The notes under the pieces were generated by a model that saw only the letters and a program-made list of their open reading frames with translations, was not told where the DNA came from and did no database searches. Source: Planctomycetota bacterium (GTDB lineage: Bacteria; Planctomycetota; Phycisphaerae; UBA1845; PWPN01). From it: DNA of 64,000 bases. The position numbers and the translations under genes were made by a program. The stretch's first letter is position 1; each line of letters opens with the position of its first letter. Location of the stretch: the NCBI GenBank assembly GCA_022711465.1, contig JAKLEZ010000008.1, positions 124,001 to 188,000 on the forward strand. Direction: 5' to 3'. Shown one piece after another: positions 36,777 through 44,610 of the stretch.

Positions 36777-37346
36777 ATGGGCGGTATCCTGGTATGCGTC
36801 AGCGGACCCAGCGGGGTCGGCAAGACTACGGTGTGCAAACGGCTCGCTCAGCGGCTCGACGCCCTGCTGAGCGTGTCAATCACCACCCGACCCCGGCGAA
36901 GCCACGAGGTGGACGGTCGGGATTACTGGTTTATCAGCCGCAAGGAGTTCGAGCGGCGACTGGAACAGGGAGCAGTGATCGAACACGCCCAGGTGTACGG
37001 GGGACACTACTACGGTACGCCGGCCGAGCCGGTGATCGAGGCCCTTGCCGCCGGGCGGGTGGTCATCCTGGAGATCGAAATCAACGGCACCATCCAGGTG
37101 AAACGCCGTTTTCCGGACATGGTGGGCGTCTACCTCACCGCCCCGACGACGGAAGAGCAGCGCAGCCGCCTGGTGGGCCGGGCCGCGGACTCCCCGGCGG
37201 CTGTGGCCGAGCGACTGAGCAAGGCCGAACAGGAAATGGGTCAAGCCCGCGCGTGCAGGGCTTATCAGTACTTCGTGGTCAACCAGGACGTGGAGAAGAC
37301 TGTCCTGGAGCTTGAGCGGATTGTACAGGAGAAACAACGAGCATGA
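36777..37346 (+). CDS. gmk: Guanylate kinase
   Basis: A 189-aa enzyme phosphorylating GMP to GDP. The P-loop is GPSGVGKTT (residues 10-18). The GMP-binding part SVSITTRPRRSHEVDGRDYWF is typical, as is the lid-region YGGHYYGTP. ATG at 36777 is used; GTG at 36768 in the same frame would overlap the yicC stop by four bases and couple translation. The gene's TGA overlaps the rpoZ ATG (ATGA), so the two are probably translated together. Confidence 0.96.
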   Translation: MGGILVCVSGPSGVGKTTVCKRLAQRLDALLSVSITTRPRRSHEVDGRDYWFISRKEFERRLEQGAVIEHAQVYGGHYYGTPAEPVIEALAAGRVVILEIEINGTIQVKRRFPDMVGVYLTAPTTEEQRSRLVGRAADSPAAVAERLSKAEQEMGQARACRAYQYFVVNQDVEKTVLELERIVQEKQRA

Positions 37347-37585
37347 TCGAGGCATTGAAGGACGACACGATCATCAAGAAGGTGGGCGGCCGGTTCAAAC
37401 TCACCGCCCTCATGCAGAAGCGTTGGGTCGAGCTGATGCAGGGCAGCCGCCCCTTGGTCGACACCGCCAGCAAGACCGAGCTCGACATCATCGCCGAGGA
37501 AATCATCGGTGAGAAAATCACCGCCGAGATCGGCGAGGACTCCGCCGTGACGCCGGAGGCCGGAAGTACCGACGATGACATCTGA
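37343..37585 (+). CDS. rpoZ: RNA polymerase omega subunit
   Basis: An 80-aa protein of the core polymerase, where it helps fold beta-prime. The core KVGGRFKLTALMQKRWVELM corresponds to the RYELVLAAARRARQL-type segment of omega. The tail is acidic. Placement directly behind gmk with a four-base overlap strongly supports the call, as gmk-rpoZ is a classic pair. It overlaps coaC by 11 bases. Confidence 0.9.
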   Translation: MIEALKDDTIIKKVGGRFKLTALMQKRWVELMQGSRPLVDTASKTELDIIAEEIIGEKITAEIGEDSAVTPEAGSTDDDI

Positions 37586-38150
37586 CCTGAAAGGGTACGA
37601 AGTGATCGTGGCCGTGGGCGGCGGGATTGCCGCATACAAGGTCTGCCACGTCGTATCCCGGCTGGTCCAGCGAGGCTGCGGGGTCAGCGTGGCCATGACC
37701 GACGCCGGGACAAAATTCGTCACCCCGCTTACCTTTCAGGCCCTCACCCGGCGCCAGGTCTTCACCACCATGTGGCAGACCGAAGGACACTATGACCCCC
37801 AGCACCTCAGCCTTACCGAACTGGCCGACCTGTTGCTCGTCGCACCGGCCACCGCCGACCTGATCGGCAAATTCGCGGCCGGCATCGGTGACGACCTCGT
37901 GACCACCCTCATGCTGGGGCGCCGCTGCCCCGCCCTGCTCGCCCCGGCCATGAACACGCGGATGTGGGAGAACCCCATCGTGCAGCGCAACGTGACCTCG
38001 CTCCGCGAATGGGGCTACGCCTTCGTCGAGCCGGGAGAGGGCTGGCTGGCCTGCGGAACGACCGGCACCGGCCGAATGGCAGAACCCGACACCATCCTCG
38101 ACGCGGTCACCCTAGAACTTCAACAGAAGCCGCCCAGACAGTCTTCCTGA
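37575..38150 (+). CDS. coaC: Phosphopantothenoylcysteine decarboxylase (stand-alone CoaC)
   Basis: A 191-aa flavoprotein of coenzyme A synthesis that decarboxylates 4'-phospho-N-pantothenoylcysteine. Key features: the FMN-binding start VIVAVGGGIAAYK, active-site His77 in QHLSL, the PAMNTRMW motif (124-131) and the substrate clamp with Cys160 in WLACGTTGTGRM. In most bacteria this domain is fused to CoaB; here the frame stops and the synthetase is a separate gene 10 bp downstream. Confidence 0.95.
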   Translation: MTSDLKGYEVIVAVGGGIAAYKVCHVVSRLVQRGCGVSVAMTDAGTKFVTPLTFQALTRRQVFTTMWQTEGHYDPQHLSLTELADLLLVAPATADLIGKFAAGIGDDLVTTLMLGRRCPALLAPAMNTRMWENPIVQRNVTSLREWGYAFVEPGEGWLACGTTGTGRMAEPDTILDAVTLELQQKPPRQSS

Positions 38151-38160
38151 GGCGCATCAC

Positions 38161-38796
38161 GTGAACCTGCTCATCTCGGCCGGTCCAACTCGCGAGTACT
38201 TCGACTCGGTACGCTTCATCTCCAACGCGTCATCGGGAAAGATGGGCTACGCGATCGCCGGGGCGGCGGCCAGACGCGGCCACCGGGTCACGCTGGTAAG
38301 CGGGCCGGCGACGATTCACGCCCCCAAAGGTGTCAAGGTCGTCCGCGTCGTGAGTGCCGCCGAAATGGCGCGGGCCTGCAAGCAGGCGTTCAAAACCGCC
38401 GACGTCGCGGTCATGACCGCGGCCGTCTCCGATTATCGCCCGGCGACTCGGGCGGACCGCAAGACCCCCAAGCTGAAACAGGCCATGCGCGTCCGACTCG
38501 AGCCGACCGAAGACATCGCCGCCGCACTGGGCAGTCGCAAGGGAAACCGGCTGCTGGTCGGCTTTGCGATGGAGGACCACGAAGGCTACGCCAAGGCCCG
38601 GCGCAAGTACGAAAAGAAGAACTGCGATCTGATCGTGCTCAACAGCCCCGAGAACCTCGGAGCAGACCACGCACGAGTCGAGCTCTATACCACCCGCCAG
38701 GGTTGGTCGCGCCCGATCCAGGGCACCAAAGCCCAGGTCGCCCGCCAACTCGTCTTGGCCATCGAGCGCCTCGCAACTCGTCCGGCGGATCAGTAG
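38161..38796 (+). CDS. coaB: Phosphopantothenate-cysteine ligase (stand-alone CoaB)
   Basis: A 211-aa enzyme joining phosphopantothenate and cysteine. The GTG at 38161 has GAGG eight bases upstream. The domain starts directly with LLISAGPTREYFDSVRFISN and SSGKMGYAIA, and has AVMTAAVSDYRP and the late Lys-rich stretch YEKKNCDLIVLN. The length equals one CoaB domain. Together with coaC it replaces the usual fused CoaBC. Confidence 0.94.
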   Translation: MNLLISAGPTREYFDSVRFISNASSGKMGYAIAGAAARRGHRVTLVSGPATIHAPKGVKVVRVVSAAEMARACKQAFKTADVAVMTAAVSDYRPATRADRKTPKLKQAMRVRLEPTEDIAAALGSRKGNRLLVGFAMEDHEGYAKARRKYEKKNCDLIVLNSPENLGADHARVELYTTRQGWSRPIQGTKAQVARQLVLAIERLATRPADQ

Positions 38797-38910
38797 TGGG
38801 TGAATCATCCCCCCCCGCCCGTCTCACCCGCCATCGGGCCCTTCTCACCCTGTGCAAGAGGCGTTATCCTCTCCATCGCGGCACCTGTCGCCGTCAGGAG
38901 ACCAACCGCC

Positions 38911-39876
38911 ATGCTCAACCTGTTTGACGCCATCCGCCAGCAGATCGGCTACATGGTCAGCCTGCCCGAACGAACCATCCGCTCCCTTGCGGCCGTCGTC
39001 GGAGGAACGACCTCGCTACTGACCGAGACGCTCTTTCCCGAGGCACTCCGCGGCACGACGATGTACCGGATATTCCTCGGTGACACGCAACGGTTCCTGA
39101 TCGAGAAGATCGCCCGCATCGAAAAGGAGAGCAAGACCGCCGCGGGTGAAGCGGCCGACCCGGCGTTCGTTCAGAAGAAACTCGTGGGCGGGGCACTTGA
39201 GACCGCCGGCCTGTTCGCCATGCACTTCTCGCCGCTGTGGGTCTTCGCCATCGCCGGCGACGCCGCTGCGGGCAGCAGCGTCTTCCTCGACCGGTTGGTG
39301 CAACAGCTCAAAAGCAACGGCGTCATCCCGCTCGACTCGAGCATCTCCGGCCTCACCGATCTGTTGGCCGCCGTGCAGACCACCGCCAGCCAGAGCGCTT
39401 CCGCAATCGACACCCCACCGTTGTCCCGCGAGGAACTCGGCAAGCTGGCCTCGGAGATGACCGCCAACTACGGTCGCATGTTCACCGGCGTGACCGACCT
39501 GGTCCCACGCTTCGAGACGCTCTGGGGCCAGATGGAGAGACTCGCCGGGCGCGACCGCATCTCAGTCGAGACTCTGGGCGGCATCCTGACTGTCGACGTG
39601 GCCGAGTGGGCCAAGAAAGGCTTCGGAGCGGTCTCAGCCCTCGGACAGACCGGCACCGACCTGTTTGGAGAGATGATCCTGGACAGCTACGCCCGCACCC
39701 TGGACGCCGTGGCCGAAGAGGGCGTGGCGGGTTATCTCGGCAACCGGATGAAGCCGTTCCTGCAGGCGGCCGTCTCGCACTTCGACACCGAACGAAAAAC
39801 CTGGACCGGCTCGCTCGTCGAGAAGCTCCTGGGCAGTACAGACAGGCCGATGAGCCCCGACCAGGCCGCCAGTTGA
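38911..39876 (+). CDS. Uncharacterised protein
   Basis: A 321-aa protein. The ATG at 38911 is set by AGGAG ten bases upstream; the open frame reaches 38800. It has no signal peptide. The N-terminal part (SLPERTIRSLAAVVGGTTSLL) and a hydrophobic stretch (GLFAMHFSPLWVFAIAGDAAAGS) suggest membrane contact. The rest is amphipathic helix. I do not recognise the family with confidence; it faintly resembles EcsC-type proteins. It is 114 bp downstream of coaB, so it may have its own promoter. Confidence 0.72.
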   Translation: MLNLFDAIRQQIGYMVSLPERTIRSLAAVVGGTTSLLTETLFPEALRGTTMYRIFLGDTQRFLIEKIARIEKESKTAAGEAADPAFVQKKLVGGALETAGLFAMHFSPLWVFAIAGDAAAGSSVFLDRLVQQLKSNGVIPLDSSISGLTDLLAAVQTTASQSASAIDTPPLSREELGKLASEMTANYGRMFTGVTDLVPRFETLWGQMERLAGRDRISVETLGGILTVDVAEWAKKGFGAVSALGQTGTDLFGEMILDSYARTLDAVAEEGVAGYLGNRMKPFLQAAVSHFDTERKTWTGSLVEKLLGSTDRPMSPDQAAS

Positions 39877-39893
39877 GAAACGACCTCGCCCCC

Positions 39894-39921
39894 GTGAGCC
39901 ACAACGCGTCGGCCGGCTCAC
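39894..39921. terminator. Possible bidirectional terminator hairpin
   Basis: GTGAGCC (39894-39900) and GGCTCAC (39915-39921) form a 7-bp stem with a 14-nt loop between two convergent genes. There is no T-run on either side, so the evidence is weak. Confidence 0.3.
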
Positions 39922-39954
39922 CCGCTTCGTTCCCGGCACGGCTCGAGCCAAACC

Positions 39955-40806
39955 TCAGACCCCCTGAGAAGGCCAGTCACCGGAAAAGACCTCGACCGCC
40001 GGTCCGGTCATGAAGACGTGACCATCGCTTTCCCGCCACTCGAGCAGCAGATCGCCGCCAGGCAGGTGAATGCTGACGTTCCGCCCGCTCCGCCCGGTCA
40101 GCACGCCGGCTACGCAGACCGCGGAGGCGCCGGTGCCACAGGCGGCCGTTGCCCCGCTGCCGCGCTCCCAGGTCAGCATGCGAAGCTCGGTCGGACCGAT
40201 GACCTCGGCGAAGTGCACATTGGTCCGCTCCGGAAACAGGGGATGGGTCTCCAGCTTGCGACCCTCGATCTCCAACTCGCGCGGCCCCAACTCGGCCAGG
40301 GGCACGCCAAAAACCACCGCGTGCGGATTCCCCATCGAAACACAGGTCATCGACGCCTTGCACCCCAGCACGTCGATCGGGTAATCGGCCATCTCGCTGG
40401 GCCGAAGCCGCACCGGCAGGTCACCCGGCTTGAGCCGCGGCACATCCATGTCCACCCGGGCGGAGGTCATCTTGCCCTCGCGAATCTGAAGATCGATCGA
40501 CAGCACTCCGGCATCGGTCTCAACTCGCAGCGGATTGCTGGGCGACAGACCGTGGTCATGCACGTACTTGGCCAGGCAACGGATCCCGTTCCCGCACATC
40601 TGCCCGCGCGAGCCGTCGACATTGTACATCTCCATCCGGGCGTCGGCGACCGCGGAGGGGCAGATCAGGATCAACCCGTCGCTGCCCACGCCGGTATTGC
40701 GGTCGCTCATCGCCCGAGCCAACCCGCCCGGGTCGGCCACTCGCTCCCTGAAGCAGTCAACGTAGATATAGCAGTTCCCCAGCCCATGCAGCTTGGTGAA
40801 ACGCAT
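39955..40806 (-). CDS. dapF: Diaminopimelate epimerase
   Basis: A 283-aa cytoplasmic enzyme converting LL- to meso-diaminopimelate for lysine and peptidoglycan. Both catalytic cysteines are present: Cys71 in QMCGNGIRC and Cys223 in TAACGTGAS. Other signatures are KLHGLGN at the start, NTGVGSDGL and VSMGNPHAV. The usual GLGND reads GLGNCYIYVD. The start lies 10 bp after the stop of the secretin gene, with only a weak ribosome-binding site, so it is probably on the same transcript. The link to pilus genes is unlikely to be functional. Confidence 0.97.
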   Translation of the reverse strand: MRFTKLHGLGNCYIYVDCFRERVADPGGLARAMSDRNTGVGSDGLILICPSAVADARMEMYNVDGSRGQMCGNGIRCLAKYVHDHGLSPSNPLRVETDAGVLSIDLQIREGKMTSARVDMDVPRLKPGDLPVRLRPSEMADYPIDVLGCKASMTCVSMGNPHAVVFGVPLAELGPRELEIEGRKLETHPLFPERTNVHFAEVIGPTELRMLTWERGSGATAACGTGASAVCVAGVLTGRSGRNVSIHLPGGDLLLEWRESDGHVFMTGPAVEVFSGDWPSQGV

Positions 40807-40816
40807 GGTACGGTTC

Positions 40817-43800
40817 TCAGAACGCTCCGAGTTGCCTGGCGCCGTCGGAGGTCATCATGTCCGGATAAGCCTTCTCTTCCTGCTCGTCCTGGAAAATGAT
40901 CGTCGGCTTGATCAGCACCAGCAGGACAAACTCGTCCTTGACCCGCGATCGGTTGGTGAAGGCTCGTTTCAGAACCGGTATCTTGCTCAGTACCGGCACA
41001 CCAGCCTCGACCTCTTCCTCGGCAGCGAGGGTCAGACCGCCCAGCAGCACCGTGCCGCCATCCGGCACCTTCACACCGGTGAGGATCTGGGTCAACTGCA
41101 TCTCGGGAACCTCAAAGTAAGAGGCCAGAGCGCCGCTCTGCGTGGGAATTCGCTTGAAGGTCGCATCGGTCACCTGGGGCTGAACGACCAGAGTCACATA
41201 CTTCCGATCCGCGGAGACGAACGGCTTGACCGTGAACACGCGCCCCTTCGGAACCATGCTGATGTTCGGTTGTTGCCCCTGCGAGCCGGTGCTGTTGATG
41301 CCGCCGCTGGTGCCCGCAAAACCGGGCGAAACCACGTAGTAGGCCAGGGTCTGTACCTGAATCGTCGCCTGACGAGCGTTGAAGCACACCAGCCGGGGAG
41401 CGTCCACGCTCGATCCGCGCGAGTCCATCTGCGTGGCCTTGAGCAGGAAATCAACCTGCAGATTGTCCAGGAAGGTGCCAGCCATCGAAAAAGCCGGCTT
41501 CGCCGAGTTCACCACGCTCGACAGGTTGCCGGGAACACTGGTCGTCGGCGGGCCGGCAAGGCCGATGCTGTTGTTCAACAAGGGAATCGGCGTCGTGTGA
41601 CGGTCCCACCAGCTGTTGGATGAGCCGGTTGGCACCAGGGCCACGTTGTTGTATGGCTGAACCAGAGCCGTCTGATCCATGGCCACCCCGCCGGTCGTGG
41701 CCACCGTGGGAGTGAAACCGAGCGCGGACATCTGACGAGGCATCACCAGCACCGCGCCGGTGAGCGGGTCGACGGCCGCACCCGCGGCAGTCCCGGTCGT
41801 ACCCGTGGCCCCCGTCGTCGAAGTGGTCAGAGCGGTGTCAAGCCCCGCCTGGCCCTGGTTGAGGATCATGTCCAGATCCACACCGATCTGCTCGAGGAAG
41901 TTGCTCCTCAGGCTCACAAACCGGGCCTCAACAGCGATCTGCACATCCTTGAACTTCCGCAACAGCTTGAACAAACGGATGACTTCGCGATGGGCCGAGG
42001 GCGTCTGGGTCATGATCATCCGGTCACCCTCGATGGTGATCCGACCCTTGCCTTCGAGATCCTCCGGGTTGATCGCCTGGGTGCTCCCACCGTCCCGTCC
42101 GCTCCCCGAATCCTGCGTATCCGCCTCCGACCAGGCACCTTTCACGTGCTTGATGATGAGATTCTTCAGGTCCTGCTCGCGCCTTCTGCGGCCACTCTCG
42201 GTACTGGCGTCATCATCGTCATCGTCCCCTCCGGACGAGCTGTTGCCGCCGTAGCCGCCGCCACCACCATAGCCGCCGCCACCGTAGCCGCCGCCCATGC
42301 CGCCCATCATGCCGCCCATACCACCCATGCCGCCCATCATACCGCCCATACCACCCATGCCACCCATCATGCCGCCCATGCCGCCCATCATGCCGCCCAT
42401 GCCACCCATCATGCCGCCATTCATCCCGCTGTTCGCGCTGAAGCTGGGCACGTCGGCCAGCAGATCGCCCACGTCGTACACGCGGGTCTCCATGTTCTTG
42501 GCCAGGTGTTCCTCCGTCGAGATGCGAATCTGCCCCTCCACAATGTCATAACCCAGCACCGTCTCGGCCCCACCCAGCTTGTCCAGCATGTCGCTGAGGA
42601 TGCCCTTGACGGAACTGCTCCGATAGGAGATTCCTCCCACCGGCGTGGTCTTGTCAATCGTGTAGACTTCCAGCACTTTCCAGTTCGGAATGATGTCGAG
42701 CTTGCCGAGTTGCTTCAGCTGGGTGACGGCGTCATCGAAGGTGGTACCCTCCGGGAACTCCAACTCGGGGATGATGGTGTCGAGCTGCTCGCGGGCATAC
42801 TTGTCGCGTTCCGTCTCACCGGTCAGACTGAGATCGGTACCGAACGGGTCTCGATTCGCGATGACCCGCCATTCCTCCTCATCAGGATAGACGACCCACT
42901 TGTCATCCTTGGCCGCAGTGGTCGGCTCCAGCTGGATCTCGGCCTGCTGAAGAGTCTCCTGGAACCTGCTCAGGTACCTCCGCCGCCCCTTGGCCTGATC
43001 CTGAACGATCGCGTTGTCCTCCACCACGCGGAGCATGAACTCGGCGTTCTGATAGGTCGGATCGATCGTGATGATCTCCTTGAGGACGTCCGCAGCCTGA
43101 TGGTACTGGCGCTGCTTCTGCAGCTCCATGACCTGATCCATCAGCTGAGCGATGCGTTCATCCTTCTCCTTGCGGATGGACATGGTCCGATCCCGCTCCT
43201 TGTCCATGGCCATGCGACGCTTGGCGGCGGCATCTTCCTCGTCGTAAGCCCTCTTCTCCTGCTCGATGAACCGCCCCAGGGCCCTGGCACGGGAATCGAG
43301 GGCCGCATACCGATCCGGACTCTCGGCATCACGCCGTCCGGCCTCCAGCAGCCGGGTGGCCTGATCCAACCGCTCCCGGGCCTCGACGTACTTGTGCTCG
43401 TTGATCAGCTGCTTGATTTCCTGCTCGCCGTCTCTGAAGAGCGTCTCGGTCCGCTCCCAGCGACCCTGGCGGCGCAATACGGCCTCATCGAGCAGATCCT
43501 TGCCAACGCCACCTTCAGCGCCGCGCTGCTGGCGAACCAACGCCAGGCCTTTCTCCGCCTCGGCATTGTTGGGCCACAACTGCAGGGCTTCCTCAAACTT
43601 GGAGGCGGCCAGATCCCACTGGCCCTTCTTGCCCGCGGCATCGCCTTCGCGAATCGCCTCCAGGGCCAACGCCCGGTTGCGATCGGTCTGAGCCTTGCCT
43701 GCGCTGCTGACCGGTCGGGCAGTGGTCACCGTGACCGGCTTGGCGATGTTGACCGGGTTCACCGTGGTCACCGTGACCGGCTTGGCGGTCTCCGCCGGCT

Positions 43801-44356
43801 TGGCTGCGGTCACCGTGACCGGCTTGGCCGTGTTGACTGGGTTCACCGTGGTCACCGTGACCGGCTTGGCCGGGGCCGCGGCGGGCTTGGTGGTGGGCGC
43901 GACCGCCGGCTTGGCGGGAGCGCCCTGGGCCGCGACCTTGCGGTCAAGGTCACGCTGCTTGGCTAGCGTGGCCAGCCCTTCGCGGGCTCGCTGTTTCTGA
44001 GCCGCCGACGCGTACGGATTGTCCTGAATCGCCTTGAGACTCTTCTCCGCCGCGTCTCGGTTACCCGCAGCCAGCGCCTTCTCGGCATCCTCCAGATTCT
44101 GCTTGGCCTTGTTCGCTTGGTTGACCGCCGTGCGCAAAGCCTCGGCCAGTTCATCGCGCTGCTGCTTCTGCTGAGCGTTCAGCTGGTCGACATTGACCTG
44201 AAGGAGCAGCTCCTGTGACTCCTGGTACTGATGCTCTTCGTAGAGGCGAGCCGCCTTATCCAGATCCTGCGCCGCATCCGCAAAGACCGGGGCCGCTAAC
44301 GCCATCACCCAAAGAACAGCGACCAGCCATCGCCAATTGTTCTGACCAGCTTTCAC
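40817..44356 (-). CDS. GspD/PilQ-type secretin with TPR-like N-terminus and Met/Gly repeat insert
   Basis: A 1,179-aa outer-membrane channel protein. The GTG at 44356 is supported by AAGGAGG six bases upstream, then a signal peptide ending APVFA. Residues about 25-135 and 225-470 are helical and TPR-like (EEHQYQESQELL; LWPNNAEAEKGL). Between them is a VTVTTVNPVN repeat. Residues about 540-640 look like an N0/N1 domain (FPEGTTFDDAVTQLKQLG). A low-complexity insert follows (about 643-720: Met/Gly repeats, Gly/Tyr, then six Asp). The secretin domain ends with the signature QILTGVKVPDGGTVLLGG and PVLSKIPVLKRAFTNRS. It is far longer than usual secretins. With PilM in the same operon it should serve pilus or type II-like secretion. 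Confidence 0.92.
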   Translation of the reverse strand: MKAGQNNWRWLVAVLWVMALAAPVFADAAQDLDKAARLYEEHQYQESQELLLQVNVDQLNAQQKQQRDELAEALRTAVNQANKAKQNLEDAEKALAAGNRDAAEKSLKAIQDNPYASAAQKQRAREGLATLAKQRDLDRKVAAQGAPAKPAVAPTTKPAAAPAKPVTVTTVNPVNTAKPVTVTAAKPAETAKPVTVTTVNPVNIAKPVTVTTARPVSSAGKAQTDRNRALALEAIREGDAAGKKGQWDLAASKFEEALQLWPNNAEAEKGLALVRQQRGAEGGVGKDLLDEAVLRRQGRWERTETLFRDGEQEIKQLINEHKYVEARERLDQATRLLEAGRRDAESPDRYAALDSRARALGRFIEQEKRAYDEEDAAAKRRMAMDKERDRTMSIRKEKDERIAQLMDQVMELQKQRQYHQAADVLKEIITIDPTYQNAEFMLRVVEDNAIVQDQAKGRRRYLSRFQETLQQAEIQLEPTTAAKDDKWVVYPDEEEWRVIANRDPFGTDLSLTGETERDKYAREQLDTIIPELEFPEGTTFDDAVTQLKQLGKLDIIPNWKVLEVYTIDKTTPVGGISYRSSSVKGILSDMLDKLGGAETVLGYDIVEGQIRISTEEHLAKNMETRVYDVGDLLADVPSFSANSGMNGGMMGGMGGMMGGMGGMMGGMGGMGGMMGGMGGMGGMMGGMGGGYGGGGYGGGGGYGGNSSSGGDDDDDDASTESGRRRREQDLKNLIIKHVKGAWSEADTQDSGSGRDGGSTQAINPEDLEGKGRITIEGDRMIMTQTPSAHREVIRLFKLLRKFKDVQIAVEARFVSLRSNFLEQIGVDLDMILNQGQAGLDTALTTSTTGATGTTGTAAGAAVDPLTGAVLVMPRQMSALGFTPTVATTGGVAMDQTALVQPYNNVALVPTGSSNSWWDRHTTPIPLLNNSIGLAGPPTTSVPGNLSSVVNSAKPAFSMAGTFLDNLQVDFLLKATQMDSRGSSVDAPRLVCFNARQATIQVQTLAYYVVSPGFAGTSGGINSTGSQGQQPNISMVPKGRVFTVKPFVSADRKYVTLVVQPQVTDATFKRIPTQSGALASYFEVPEMQLTQILTGVKVPDGGTVLLGGLTLAAEEEVEAGVPVLSKIPVLKRAFTNRSRVKDEFVLLVLIKPTIIFQDEQEEKAYPDMMTSDGARQLGAF
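42290..42424. repeat. In-frame Met/Gly tandem repeat in the secretin gene
   Basis: About 135 bp of tandem codons for MMGGMGG units (7 residues, 21 bp, with shorter MGG units) on the minus strand. The unit is a multiple of three, so changes in copy number would alter length without shifting the frame. Confidence 0.9.
43716..43875. repeat. Tandem repeat encoding AKPVTVTTVNPVN units
   Basis: Four related units in the secretin linker, on the minus strand: AKPVTVTTVNPVNT, AKPVTVTAAKPAET, AKPVTVTTVNPVNI and AKPVTVTTARPVS. The first and third are nearly identical at the DNA level, suggesting recent duplication. Confidence 0.85.
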
Positions 44357-44610
44357 AGACAGCCTCCTTCAGGCTCGCCCGCACACACGGGCTCAAGGTA
44401 GGTCGGTACTCCACCCACGCACGGGAGGCATCCAGTCCGGAACCTCATCCCGCGGCGGCGCAGCAGTTTACCCTACGTCCGCATACGATGCCAGAGCGCC
44501 TCGCCAGCTCTGACGTGAAAGTGGGGCGTCACCGCGCCTCGGCTAGGCACTTGCCCTAACTTATTGTTCCAAAACATCTTACCGCCAGGCCAGAGCCCGG
44601 CGGCAGGAGC

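Noticed and set aside
42290..42424. Repeat considered as a CRISPR array
   Set aside because: Units are contiguous coding repeats without spacers.
41990..43966. 658-aa plus-strand frame opposite the secretin
   Set aside because: It is His/Ala-repeat-rich because it mirrors the Met/Gly repeat; no start site or domain.
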